This document shows positions 45,953 to 54,185 of a stretch of 64,000 bases of DNA, piece after piece (positions within the stretch are counted from its first letter, which is position 1; every line of letters begins with the position of its first letter). Under the pieces are notes generated by a model that was given only the letters and a program-made list of their open reading frames with translations, did no database searches and was not told where the DNA came from. The position numbers and the translations under genes were made by a program. The stretch is from assembly GCF_000259275.1 (NCBI RefSeq), contig NC_017735.1, positions 992,001-1,056,000 of the forward strand, written 5' to 3'. The DNA comes from Helicobacter cetorum MIT 99-5656 (GTDB lineage: Bacteria > Campylobacterota > Campylobacteria > Campylobacterales > Helicobacteraceae).

Positions 45953-46603
45953 ATGAGAGCTGCAATGATAAAGGGGATTTTACTCTCATTAGTTTTAGCG
46001 GTAGTGCTTGGGGGTTGCTTAAACTTAAATTTAAGGCAAGTGTTACCTGAAATTAAAATCTATGATTTGAATGCAAGTTCTTTTGAAAGCACGCCATGTT
46101 CAAAGCCCCTTGCTGAAGTGGGGTTAGTGAGCATTTTGAGCGTGGATTTATTCAATACTAAAGAAGTTGTTTTTAAAGCTAAAGATGGGCAAATCACTTA
46201 TGGGAAGCATCAAAAATGGGTGGATTTACCCCGCAACATGCTAAGAACCATGTTTATGCAAGAAGCACAAAAAGCGTGTTTAAGCGTAGCACTACCCCCA
46301 TATGGCATGAACGCTCCACCTTATGCGGTGCGTTTTACGATTTTGTCTTTCACACTTTTAGAGGGTTCTCATAAAGCGGAGTTTGTGTTAGGCTATGATA
46401 TTAGTGTGAAAGGCCATTCGCATTCTGGGGTTATCATTAAGCATGAAGATGTTTCTCATTTGGGGAATAAACAGGCGGGTGCGAGCAATAAGCAGGAGTT
46501 TCAAGAGGGTGTTATGCAATCGCTTCAGCATGCCAGTGAGCAAGCCATGCAAGAAGCCCTTTCTTTAATCAAGAATACTATTGAAGCACAAGTTATAGAC
46601 TAA
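45953..46603 (+). CDS. Periplasmic lipoprotein of the Mla-type transporter (ABC-type auxiliary component)
   Basis: Begins at ATG 45953, after GGAGAAAGGAAATAAC. The signal peptide ends VVLGGCLNLN with a good lipobox (LGGC). The body resembles the PqiC/YmbA-like auxiliary lipoproteins that accompany MCE transporters (KIYDLNAS, VDLPRNMLRTMFMQ). The mature length is about 195 residues. It is tightly packed behind mlaD. Its role as outer-membrane anchor or partner is inferred from operon context. Confidence 0.8.
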   Translation: MRAAMIKGILLSLVLAVVLGGCLNLNLRQVLPEIKIYDLNASSFESTPCSKPLAEVGLVSILSVDLFNTKEVVFKAKDGQITYGKHQKWVDLPRNMLRTMFMQEAQKACLSVALPPYGMNAPPYAVRFTILSFTLLEGSHKAEFVLGYDISVKGHSHSGVIIKHEDVSHLGNKQAGASNKQEFQEGVMQSLQHASEQAMQEALSLIKNTIEAQVID

Positions 46604-46610
46604 GGCGTTT

Positions 46611-47222
46611 TTGGAGCGTTTAAGGAATGTTGTTTTGAATTTAAGACTGATGGTGATGAGTGTTGCGGGGGCTTTTGTTTTTTCAGGGTGTTTTTTCTTA
46701 AAATGGTTTGATAAAAAAATTTCTAGTAATAATTGGCACATTCAAAAAGTAGAAATGGGTAACAGAACTTATGATATTGATACCATGCTGGCTGATAGCG
46801 CTTTTAGAGAAAATGAAGAAGAGCAAGACTCACTTGTTAACACCGCCTTACCCAAAGATAAGGCTATAAGTGATGCTAAAGAGTTAGAAAGAAAGGAAAA
46901 AAGAAGGCATTGGTATGAACTCTTTAAAAAGAAGTCCAAACCTAAAAATGCTATGGGGGAGTTTGTATTTGACCAAAAGGAAAATCGTATTTATGGAAAG
47001 GGCTATTGCAACCGGTATTTTGCAAGCTATTCGTGGTATGGGACTCATCATATTGAAATTGAAGATAGCGGCATTTCAAGGAAAGTGTGTAAAGATGAGG
47101 TTTTAATGGCGTTTGAATTGAAGTTTATGGAAAATTTTAAAGGTAGCTTTATAGTAACTAAGGATAAAAACACACTCATTTTAGACAACGAAAAAATGAA
47201 AATTTACTTAGTAACGCCATAA
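46611..47222 (+). CDS. META/HslJ-domain lipoprotein
   Basis: An N-terminal lipoprotein signal peptide (LMVMSVAGAFVFSGCFF) and a C-terminal META domain: GEFVFDQKENRIYGKGYCNRYFASY, KVCKDEVLMAFELKFME and a final beta strand. META-domain lipoproteins (HslJ family) sit in the periplasm and are of uncertain function. The start is uncertain: TTG 46611, TTG 46635 (best-spaced after AAGGA) or ATG 46650 are possible. It is the last gene of the Mla-type run. Confidence 0.75.
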   Translation: MERLRNVVLNLRLMVMSVAGAFVFSGCFFLKWFDKKISSNNWHIQKVEMGNRTYDIDTMLADSAFRENEEEQDSLVNTALPKDKAISDAKELERKEKRRHWYELFKKKSKPKNAMGEFVFDQKENRIYGKGYCNRYFASYSWYGTHHIEIEDSGISRKVCKDEVLMAFELKFMENFKGSFIVTKDKNTLILDNEKMKIYLVTP

Positions 47223-47344
47223 GGATTATAGAAGATTTTATTCGTATAATCCTAATTATAATTTAATGTTTTTAACAGGGCTAAACTTAAAAAATCAAAC
47301 TAGGATAGATTGCCTATCTATGTTATTATATTATAAAAAATAAT

Positions 47345-48091
47345 TTATACTACAAAAATATTTTTCACGCTATTTTCTATCATTTCTAATAAGTTAAAGC
47401 GTTTTCTATAAAAGGAGCGTTTTTTTGAAGGATAGTCATTCAAATCTTTATGCGTGTGCAATAAATTAAAATAGGTTTTCTTGCCAATAGTAATGTATTC
47501 AGCTTTGCACTCTTTAAAAAAGGCGTCGTAGTCTTTTATGTAGCGGGTATCGTTTTCTTGTCTGTGTTGCTCATTGCTCGCTTGAAATTCATTTAAAATA
47601 CCTAGAGTTTTATCGCATTTAAAAAGCCTTGTGAATATCTTTTGTAACTCTATGAGTAAGAAATGCGGTTGCATATAACAATTTTTGGTCAAAAATTTAA
47701 TGTGCTCTTCATATGCATAGTGTTTATTGCCTTGCACGCTAGTGATAAGCCAATGATTTTCAAATAAGCACATACTAGAGCGACAAATAATATTTCTCTG
47801 TTCGTTTTTGATATGACAAATAGTTGTTTCTATAAAACCTTCTGTAAAGGTTCTGTTGTAAGCGATTTGAAAATAAAAACGATATACATCATCGTTGTTG
47901 CCTTTTGTCTCAAAAAAGCAAACTTCTCTAGCGCTTGTTAGTGATTTAGGCTGTTTATCTATTTTGATAAAAATGTTTTGCAAAAACAATAAATTTTTCA
48001 AAATCAAATCACGGCGTTCATCAATAGTGAGCCTTGAATCACAAAAATACTTTTGGGCTATCAAAAAGCGTGATGTATTATTGTAAGGCAT
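47345..48091 (-). CDS. VirK/YbjX (DUF535) family protein
   Basis: A 248-residue protein with the pattern of the DUF535/VirK family. It has the N-terminal TIDERRDLILKNLLFLQNI, the middle SMCLFENHWLITSVQG and HIKFLTKNCYMQPHFLLIELQKIF, and a C-terminal positively charged strand-helix region (LNDYPSKKRSFYRKRF). Family members in enteric bacteria contribute to resistance to host antimicrobial peptides, so a surface-stress role is possible. It has lower GC than its neighbours and an AT-dinucleotide tract upstream, suggesting a less conserved, possibly acquired gene. Confidence 0.72.
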   Translation of the reverse strand: MPYNNTSRFLIAQKYFCDSRLTIDERRDLILKNLLFLQNIFIKIDKQPKSLTSAREVCFFETKGNNDDVYRFYFQIAYNRTFTEGFIETTICHIKNEQRNIICRSSMCLFENHWLITSVQGNKHYAYEEHIKFLTKNCYMQPHFLLIELQKIFTRLFKCDKTLGILNEFQASNEQHRQENDTRYIKDYDAFFKECKAEYITIGKKTYFNLLHTHKDLNDYPSKKRSFYRKRFNLLEMIENSVKNIFVV

Positions 48092-48197
48092 ATATTTTTG
48101 ATTGATAAGTTGGTAGATGGTGTGCTTTTTGAGTTGTTTGAATGAGCGGTTTTTGGATAATATTTTTTTACAAATTAAGTAACAAAAAATCTTCTCA

Positions 48198-48219
48198 ATA
48201 TATATATATATATATATAT
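48198..48219. repeat. (AT)11 dinucleotide tract upstream of the VirK-like gene
   Basis: Twenty-two bases of pure AT repeat, 107-128 nt before the VirK-like start. It is a hypermutable tract, positioned where length change could alter promoter spacing. Confidence 0.85.
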
Positions 48220-48360
48220 CTGTTTATAAATAATTTTTCATAACAATATTGCAAGCTTTTGAGAATAAAAAACATTTTACGCTCCGATTAATGGGTGTTT
48301 TAAGGTTTAAGAATGAAAATATTTTATCAAAAAAGATAAAATATTTTATTAAAAATAAGA

Positions 48361-49422
48361 CTAATAAACAGGTTTTGGGGTTTTATCTGTTATTGCAGGA
48401 AGCTCTGGGTAGGTGATTTTTGGTTTTTTGCCCTTTAAGGCACCAAAGAAAACTTCAATTTTTTTAGCTTCTTCATCACTAATTTGAATGCCTAACTGAA
48501 TGGAACCCATCTCCTTAATCGCATCTTTGACATCCCAAAATTGTCCGTTATGGAAATAGGGCATGGTTTCTGTGATATTTCTTAGAGTCGGCACTTTAAC
48601 AAGCCCATTTTTATCGCCTTTGAAATCGCCCACATTAGCGAATTTATAAGGTTTAACCACGCCAAAGGCTTGCATAGAACCACCTAAATTAATACCATTA
48701 TGACAACCCACACAACCCTTTTCAATAAATACTTCTAAGCCCTCTTGTTCTGCTTTGCTTAAGGCTTTTGCATTGCCTCTTAAGAAATCATCATAGCGGC
48801 TTGGGGTTATTAAAGTCGCTTCAAACATGGCGATGCTATCAGCAATAAGCTTGAAATCAATTTTTACTTTGGAGCCATAAGCTTTTTTAAAGAGTTTCAC
48901 ATAGCCGGGCATAGAATTAATTTTTTCTACTACCACTTTGGGGTCAGCACCCATTTCAAAAGGGGCTTGAATAGGTCCTTGAGCTTGCTCGCCTAAGCGT
49001 GTAACTCTGCCATCCCAAAATTGCACATCATTAAAGACTGAGTTATACACGGTTGGAGAGTTTAAAAAGTGAGGATTACTCTTCCATTGAGTGCCTACAG
49101 CTTTAGGGGCTAAATCCACGCCACCAAGCCCTAGATTGTGGCAAGTGTTACAAGATACTAAGTAAGAAGTAGAAATTCTTGGGTCAAAATAAAGCATTTT
49201 GCCCAATTCAATTTGAGCTTCTGTCATTATTTCTGCGTTTTTAGTGCCAATACCCACATCTTTAGTTTTTTTGATTTGATATTCTCTAAGCGCTTTACCT
49301 ATAGGCATAGGCTCTAAATGATTTTCTCTAGCCTTCTTAATCAATCCCAAATCACTGATTGCATGCACACAAGAAAGTGCCACGCAAAACGCTGTAACAC
49401 CAAACAAAAGTGATTTTTTCAC
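48361..49422 (-). CDS. Di-heme cytochrome c peroxidase
   Basis: Periplasmic peroxidase reducing hydrogen peroxide with electrons from cytochrome c. The two heme-attachment sites are CNTCH and CVGCH. The start is GTG at 49422, preceded by AAGGAGTTTATA, giving a signal peptide KKSLLFGVTAFCVALSCVHA. The frame is open to 49488 but has no ribosome-binding site there. At 353 residues it matches H. pylori cytochrome c peroxidase. Adjacent to dnaE, as in H. pylori, and divergent from it. Confidence 0.95.
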   Translation of the reverse strand: MKKSLLFGVTAFCVALSCVHAISDLGLIKKARENHLEPMPIGKALREYQIKKTKDVGIGTKNAEIMTEAQIELGKMLYFDPRISTSYLVSCNTCHNLGLGGVDLAPKAVGTQWKSNPHFLNSPTVYNSVFNDVQFWDGRVTRLGEQAQGPIQAPFEMGADPKVVVEKINSMPGYVKLFKKAYGSKVKIDFKLIADSIAMFEATLITPSRYDDFLRGNAKALSKAEQEGLEVFIEKGCVGCHNGINLGGSMQAFGVVKPYKFANVGDFKGDKNGLVKVPTLRNITETMPYFHNGQFWDVKDAIKEMGSIQLGIQISDEEAKKIEVFFGALKGKKPKITYPELPAITDKTPKPVY

Positions 49423-49574
49423 TATAAACTCCTTAAAATAACTTGAAATAAGAAAAACTTTCTTATTATGGGCATCATTATACAACAAGCCATAACTAAA
49501 ACACCTTATAAAGGGTTTTTTAAAGAGCTATAAGTATAATGATTGAAGTATTAAATCCAAATAGGGGTTACAAG

Positions 49575-52500
49575 ATGAAAGAAACTAAAGCGTTCACGCA
49601 TTTACACTTACACACTGAATATTCGCTTTTAGATGGGGCTAATAAGATTAAAGTCTTAGCCAAACGCATTAAAGAGCTAGGCATGAAAAGTGTGAGTATG
49701 ACCGACCATGGGAATATGTTTGGAGTGATTGATTTTTATACGAGCATGAAAAAAGAGGGCATTAAGCCTATTATAGGCATGGAAGCCTATATTCATAATG
49801 ATGAAAATCTCTCTAGCAAAGAGAACAAACAGCGTTTCCATTTGTGCTTGTTCGCTAAAAATCAAGAGGGTTATGAAAACTTGATGTATTTAAGCTCTAT
49901 GGCATATTTAGAGGGGTTTTATTATTTTCCACGCATTAATAAAAAGCTTTTAAGAGAGCATTCTAAGGGGATTATTGCTTCTAGTGCGTGTTTGCAAGGC
50001 GAAATCAACATTCATTTAAGAATTAATAATAATGAAGTAATTCGCAAGTATGGGGCTAAAGGCTATGATGAGGCTAAAAGAATTGCTTGTGAATACCAAG
50101 AGATTTTTGAAGAGGATTTTTATTTAGAGATTATGCGTCATGGTATATTAGACCAGCGCTTTATTGATGAACAAGTGATTAGAATGTCCTTAGAAACGGG
50201 GCTAAAAATCATTGCTACAAACGACACCCACTACACCATGCCAAATGACGCTAAGGCTCAAGAAATTGCGATGTGTGTGGCTATGGGTAAAATTTTAAAC
50301 GATAAGGGGCGTTTAAAGCACTCTGTGCATGAGTTTTACATTAAATCGCCTGAAGAAATGGCGAAATTATTTGCTGATATTCCAGAAGCTCTAGCTAACA
50401 CGCAAGAAATTGCTGAAAAATGCACCTTAGAAATTGATTTAAAAGATGATAAATTTAACCCCCCAACCCCCCCAAGCTTTAAATTCACCAAAACTTACGC
50501 TCAAAATGAGGGGTTAGATTTTGAAGATGATGCGAGCTATTTTGCTTACAAGGCTAGAGAGGGCTTAAAAGAGCGTCTAAAATTAGTGCCAGAAACGGAG
50601 CATAAAAAATATCAAGAGCGTTTGGAAAAAGAAATTGAAGTTATTACTAACATGAAGTTTCCGGGCTATATGCTAATTGTGTGGGACTTTATCCGCCATG
50701 CTAAAGAAGTGGGCATTCCTGTGGGACCGGGTAGGGGGAGTGCGGCAGGAAGTCTAGTCGCCTTTGCTTTAAAAATCACTAATATTGACCCCTTAAAATA
50801 CGATTTGCTCTTTGAAAGGTTTCTCAACCCTGAAAGAATAAGCATGCCTGATATTGATACGGATTTTTGTCAGCGTAGGCGTAAAGAAATCATAGAATAC
50901 ATGATTGAAAAGTATGGCAAATACAATGTGGCTCAAGTAATCACTTTTAACAAGATGTTGGCTAAGGGCGTGATTAGAGATGTCGCAAGGGTTTTGGATA
51001 TGCCCTATAAGGAGGCTGATGATTTTGCCAAACTCATTCCTAATCGCTTAGGCATTACGCTTAAAGGCTATGAAAAAAATGGCGAGTTTGTGGAAGGAGC
51101 GTGGGAATTAGAGCCTAAAATCAAAGAATTAGTAGAGAGTAATGACTTAGCCAGACAAGTATGGGAGTATTCGCTTAATTTAGAGAATTTAAATCGTAAT
51201 GCTGGCGTGCATGCTGCAGCGTTAGTGGTAGATAGCGAGAAAGAGTTATGGCATAAAACCCCTTTATTTGCGTCTGAAAAAACCGGCGGTATTGTTACGC
51301 AATATTCTATGAAGTATTTAGAACCGGTGGATTTGATTAAGTTTGACTTCTTAGGGCTTAAAACCTTGACCGTGATAGATGACGCTCTTAAAATCATTAA
51401 AACTCAGCATAAAATTGATTTGGATTTCTTATCGCTAGATATGGACGACCCCAAAGTTTATAAAACCATTCAAAGTGGCGACACGGTGGGGATATTCCAA
51501 ATTGAATCGGGCATGTTTCAGGGGCTTAACAAACGCTTAAGACCATCAAGTTTTGAAGATATTATTGCAATTATCGCACTTGGAAGACCCGGGCCTATGG
51601 AATCAGGCATGGTAGATGACTTTGTTAATAGAAAGCATGGCATTGAGCCAATTACTTATGCATTTAAGGATTTAGAGCCGATTTTAAAGCCCACTTATGG
51701 CACGATAGTCTATCAAGAACAAGTTATGCAAATCGTGCAAACGATTGGAGGGTTTAGCTTAGGTGAGGCGGATTTAATTAGAAGGGCTATGGGTAAAAAA
51801 GACGCTCAAATTATGGCGGACAATAAGGCGAAGTTTGTAGAAGGAGCTAAGAATTTAGGGCATGATAGTAAAAAGGCGGCTGATTTGTGGGATTTGATTG
51901 TTAAATTTGCCGGCTATGGGTTTAATAAATCACACTCCGCAGCCTATGCGATGATAACTTTCCAAACAGCGTATCTAAAGACTTACTACAAGCATGAATT
52001 TATGGCAGCCATGCTTACAAGCGAATCTAATAAGATTGAATCTGTGGCTAGATATATTGATGAGGTTAGGGCTTTAGAAATTGAAGTTATGCCCCCCCAT
52101 GTTAACACTTCTATGCAAGATTTCAGCGTTACAGAATTTGAGAATGAAAAGGGCGCACTAGAAAAGAAAATCGTGTTTGGATTAGGAGCGATTAAAGGGG
52201 CTGGGGGTGAGCCGATTAAAAATATTATTGAAGAGAGAGCTAAGGGGGATTATAAGAGTTTAGAAGATTTTATTTCACGAGTGGATTTTTCTAAAATCAC
52301 TAAAAAATCCTTAGAACCCTTAGTCAAATCAGGGAGCTTGGATAATCTAGGCTACACCCGAAAAACCATGCTCGCTAACTTAGATTTAATCTGTGATGCA
52401 GGGCGTGCTAAAGACAAAGCTAATGAGATGATGCAAGGAAGCAATTCGCTCTTTGGAGCTATGGAGAGCGAAGAAAAAGAACAAGTCGTTTTGAATATGA

Positions 52501-53213
52501 CTGATTTAGGCGAACATGACGCTAAAACACTTTTAGAATATGAATATGAGATTTTAGGAATCCATGTTTCAGGAAATCCTTTAGATGAGTTTAAAGAAGA
52601 GATTAAGGGCTTTAAAAACTTAGTCAAAAGCATTGACATTGAAGAATTAGAAATTGGCTCGCAAGCTTATTTGCTCGGTAAGATTATGGAAGTTAAAAAG
52701 AAAATTGGCAAACGAAGCGGTAAGCCTTATGGCACAGCAGATATTTTAGACAGATATGGCAAGTTTGAGCTTATGCTTTTTGAAAAGCAATTAAACGCCC
52801 TAGAAGAGTTGGATATTAATAAACCCTTAGTGTTTAAATGCAAGATTGAAGAGCAAGAAGAAGTCGCACGACTAAGGCTTTTTGAAATCTTGGATTTAGA
52901 GAGTGCTAGAGAAGTTAAAATTCCAAAAGCTCGTTATAAAGACCCTAACAAGGAAAAAGAAGATGTGCGTGAAATACCGCCTGTTGAGATGTTAGCATCT
53001 AGTTCTTGTTCTTTGGCGATTGTGCTAGAAAATGATGTGAAAAAAGAGTTTTTAAAGCAAATCAAAGAAAGCGCTTTAAAGCATCAAGGCAAGCATCCTT
53101 TGTGCTTGATTGTAAAAGATAAGGGCAAGCAATTCAAGTTTCAAAGCGATTTGTTGGTAGATGAAAGCATTAAAGAAGAGTTTAAAGAATTAGAGTGGAG
53201 GGATTTAGCGTGA
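49575..53213 (+). CDS. dnaE: DNA polymerase III alpha subunit
   Basis: Replicative polymerase. The N-terminal PHP domain has HLHLHTEYSLLDG. The polymerase core carries the catalytic aspartates in SMPDIDTDFCQRRRKE and the conserved GPGRGSAAGSLVAFAL. The tandem helix-hairpin-helix and OB regions follow (KIGKRSGKPYGTADI). With ATG 49575 the protein is 1212 residues, agreeing with H. pylori; the frame is open to 49539. A run of seven C at about 52092 sits in a conserved place and is probably harmless. The stop overlaps the next gene. Confidence 0.97.
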   Translation: MKETKAFTHLHLHTEYSLLDGANKIKVLAKRIKELGMKSVSMTDHGNMFGVIDFYTSMKKEGIKPIIGMEAYIHNDENLSSKENKQRFHLCLFAKNQEGYENLMYLSSMAYLEGFYYFPRINKKLLREHSKGIIASSACLQGEINIHLRINNNEVIRKYGAKGYDEAKRIACEYQEIFEEDFYLEIMRHGILDQRFIDEQVIRMSLETGLKIIATNDTHYTMPNDAKAQEIAMCVAMGKILNDKGRLKHSVHEFYIKSPEEMAKLFADIPEALANTQEIAEKCTLEIDLKDDKFNPPTPPSFKFTKTYAQNEGLDFEDDASYFAYKAREGLKERLKLVPETEHKKYQERLEKEIEVITNMKFPGYMLIVWDFIRHAKEVGIPVGPGRGSAAGSLVAFALKITNIDPLKYDLLFERFLNPERISMPDIDTDFCQRRRKEIIEYMIEKYGKYNVAQVITFNKMLAKGVIRDVARVLDMPYKEADDFAKLIPNRLGITLKGYEKNGEFVEGAWELEPKIKELVESNDLARQVWEYSLNLENLNRNAGVHAAALVVDSEKELWHKTPLFASEKTGGIVTQYSMKYLEPVDLIKFDFLGLKTLTVIDDALKIIKTQHKIDLDFLSLDMDDPKVYKTIQSGDTVGIFQIESGMFQGLNKRLRPSSFEDIIAIIALGRPGPMESGMVDDFVNRKHGIEPITYAFKDLEPILKPTYGTIVYQEQVMQIVQTIGGFSLGEADLIRRAMGKKDAQIMADNKAKFVEGAKNLGHDSKKAADLWDLIVKFAGYGFNKSHSAAYAMITFQTAYLKTYYKHEFMAAMLTSESNKIESVARYIDEVRALEIEVMPPHVNTSMQDFSVTEFENEKGALEKKIVFGLGAIKGAGGEPIKNIIEERAKGDYKSLEDFISRVDFSKITKKSLEPLVKSGSLDNLGYTRKTMLANLDLICDAGRAKDKANEMMQGSNSLFGAMESEEKEQVVLNMTDLGEHDAKTLLEYEYEILGIHVSGNPLDEFKEEIKGFKNLVKSIDIEELEIGSQAYLLGKIMEVKKKIGKRSGKPYGTADILDRYGKFELMLFEKQLNALEELDINKPLVFKCKIEEQEEVARLRLFEILDLESAREVKIPKARYKDPNKEKEDVREIPPVEMLASSSCSLAIVLENDVKKEFLKQIKESALKHQGKHPLCLIVKDKGKQFKFQSDLLVDESIKEEFKELEWRDLA

Positions 53214-53965
53214 GAATTAATCAATTTTTAGCCCACTATACTAAGCATTCACGAAGAGAGGCTGAAAAACTTGTCTTAGAAGGGCGTGTCAAAATCAACC
53301 ATGAGCATGCTAAACTTACTAGCATTGTGAAAGAAAATGACAAGGTATTTTTAGACAAACGCCTAATCAAGCCTTTAAAAAATAAAAAATTTAGCGTGCT
53401 AGTTTATCACAAGCCAAAGGGCGAGTTAGTGAGTAAAGCTGACCCCTTAAATAGGCGTGTGATTTATGAAAGCTTGGAGAAAAAATACGCTCATTTTGTG
53501 CCTATTGGGCGTTTGGATTTTGCGAGTGAGGGGGTGCTACTCTTAAGCGATAGTAAGGCGGTGGTAAGTGCTTTAATGCATACGAATTTAGAAAGAGAGT
53601 ATTTAATCAAAATTCAAGGTGCGATTACAAAAGATATGCAACTTGCTATGCAAGAGGGCTTGAAATTAGAGAATGCTACTAAGGGCGCACATAATAAAAC
53701 TGCGATTAAAAGCATGGAATTTGCCCCCTTTATTCATTATGAAATCATCAAAAACCATGCCAAATATTCTAAGCTTAGGGTGGTTATTAGTGAGGGGAAA
53801 AACAGAGAATTGAGGCGTTTTTTTGCACATTTTAATGCTGAAGTGTTGGATTTAAGGCGTGTGCGTTATGGTTTTGTGAATTTGAATGCTTTACCGGTAG
53901 GGAAAATGCGTTTTTTGAACCGCCAAGAATATAATGAGTTGCATGCGTTTATGCAAGAGGGATAA
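53210..53965 (+). CDS. Ribosomal pseudouridine synthase of the RsuA/RluB family
   Basis: Converts a specific uridine in ribosomal RNA to pseudouridine. Residues 1-60 form an S4 RNA-binding domain (RINQFLAHYTKHSRREAEKL). The catalytic aspartate lies in IGRLDFASEGVLLLSDS, and GKNRELRRFF is the conserved C-terminal motif. The start is GTG 53210, overlapping the dnaE stop (GTGA), after GGAGGGATTTAGC. The protein is 251 residues. The target base (16S or 23S) cannot be read from sequence. Confidence 0.92.
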   Translation: MRINQFLAHYTKHSRREAEKLVLEGRVKINHEHAKLTSIVKENDKVFLDKRLIKPLKNKKFSVLVYHKPKGELVSKADPLNRRVIYESLEKKYAHFVPIGRLDFASEGVLLLSDSKAVVSALMHTNLEREYLIKIQGAITKDMQLAMQEGLKLENATKGAHNKTAIKSMEFAPFIHYEIIKNHAKYSKLRVVISEGKNRELRRFFAHFNAEVLDLRRVRYGFVNLNALPVGKMRFLNRQEYNELHAFMQEG

Positions 53966-54170
53966 AAACATAAGAATGACCGAATAGATTTGGAAGCTAT
54001 ACAAACAAGTAAAAAGGGTTCTATCCATAAAGTATTGGTGACAAAATTCTCATAAGAATAGGGATTAAGAATGAAAAACTATTCTTTAAACCAACATTTA
54101 CAAATAGAACCTAAAAGAATTTAGTGCTGGCTTATTGACACAAAAAGGAAGAATAAATTTTATATTCTAG
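53966..54170. other. Junction between the chromosomal backbone and the phage module
   Basis: About 200 bases of AT-rich DNA with no gene, separating the pseudouridine synthase from the phage region. A recombination junction must lie here or inside the next gene. No direct repeat that could be an att site is evident within the window, because the other end is outside it. Confidence 0.5.
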
Positions 54171-54185
54171 TGTCTTAATCGCTTA

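Noticed and set aside
52091..52098. Run of seven C in dnaE as a frameshift site
   Set aside because: The gene is essential and reads in frame; a seven-base run is short for slippage control.
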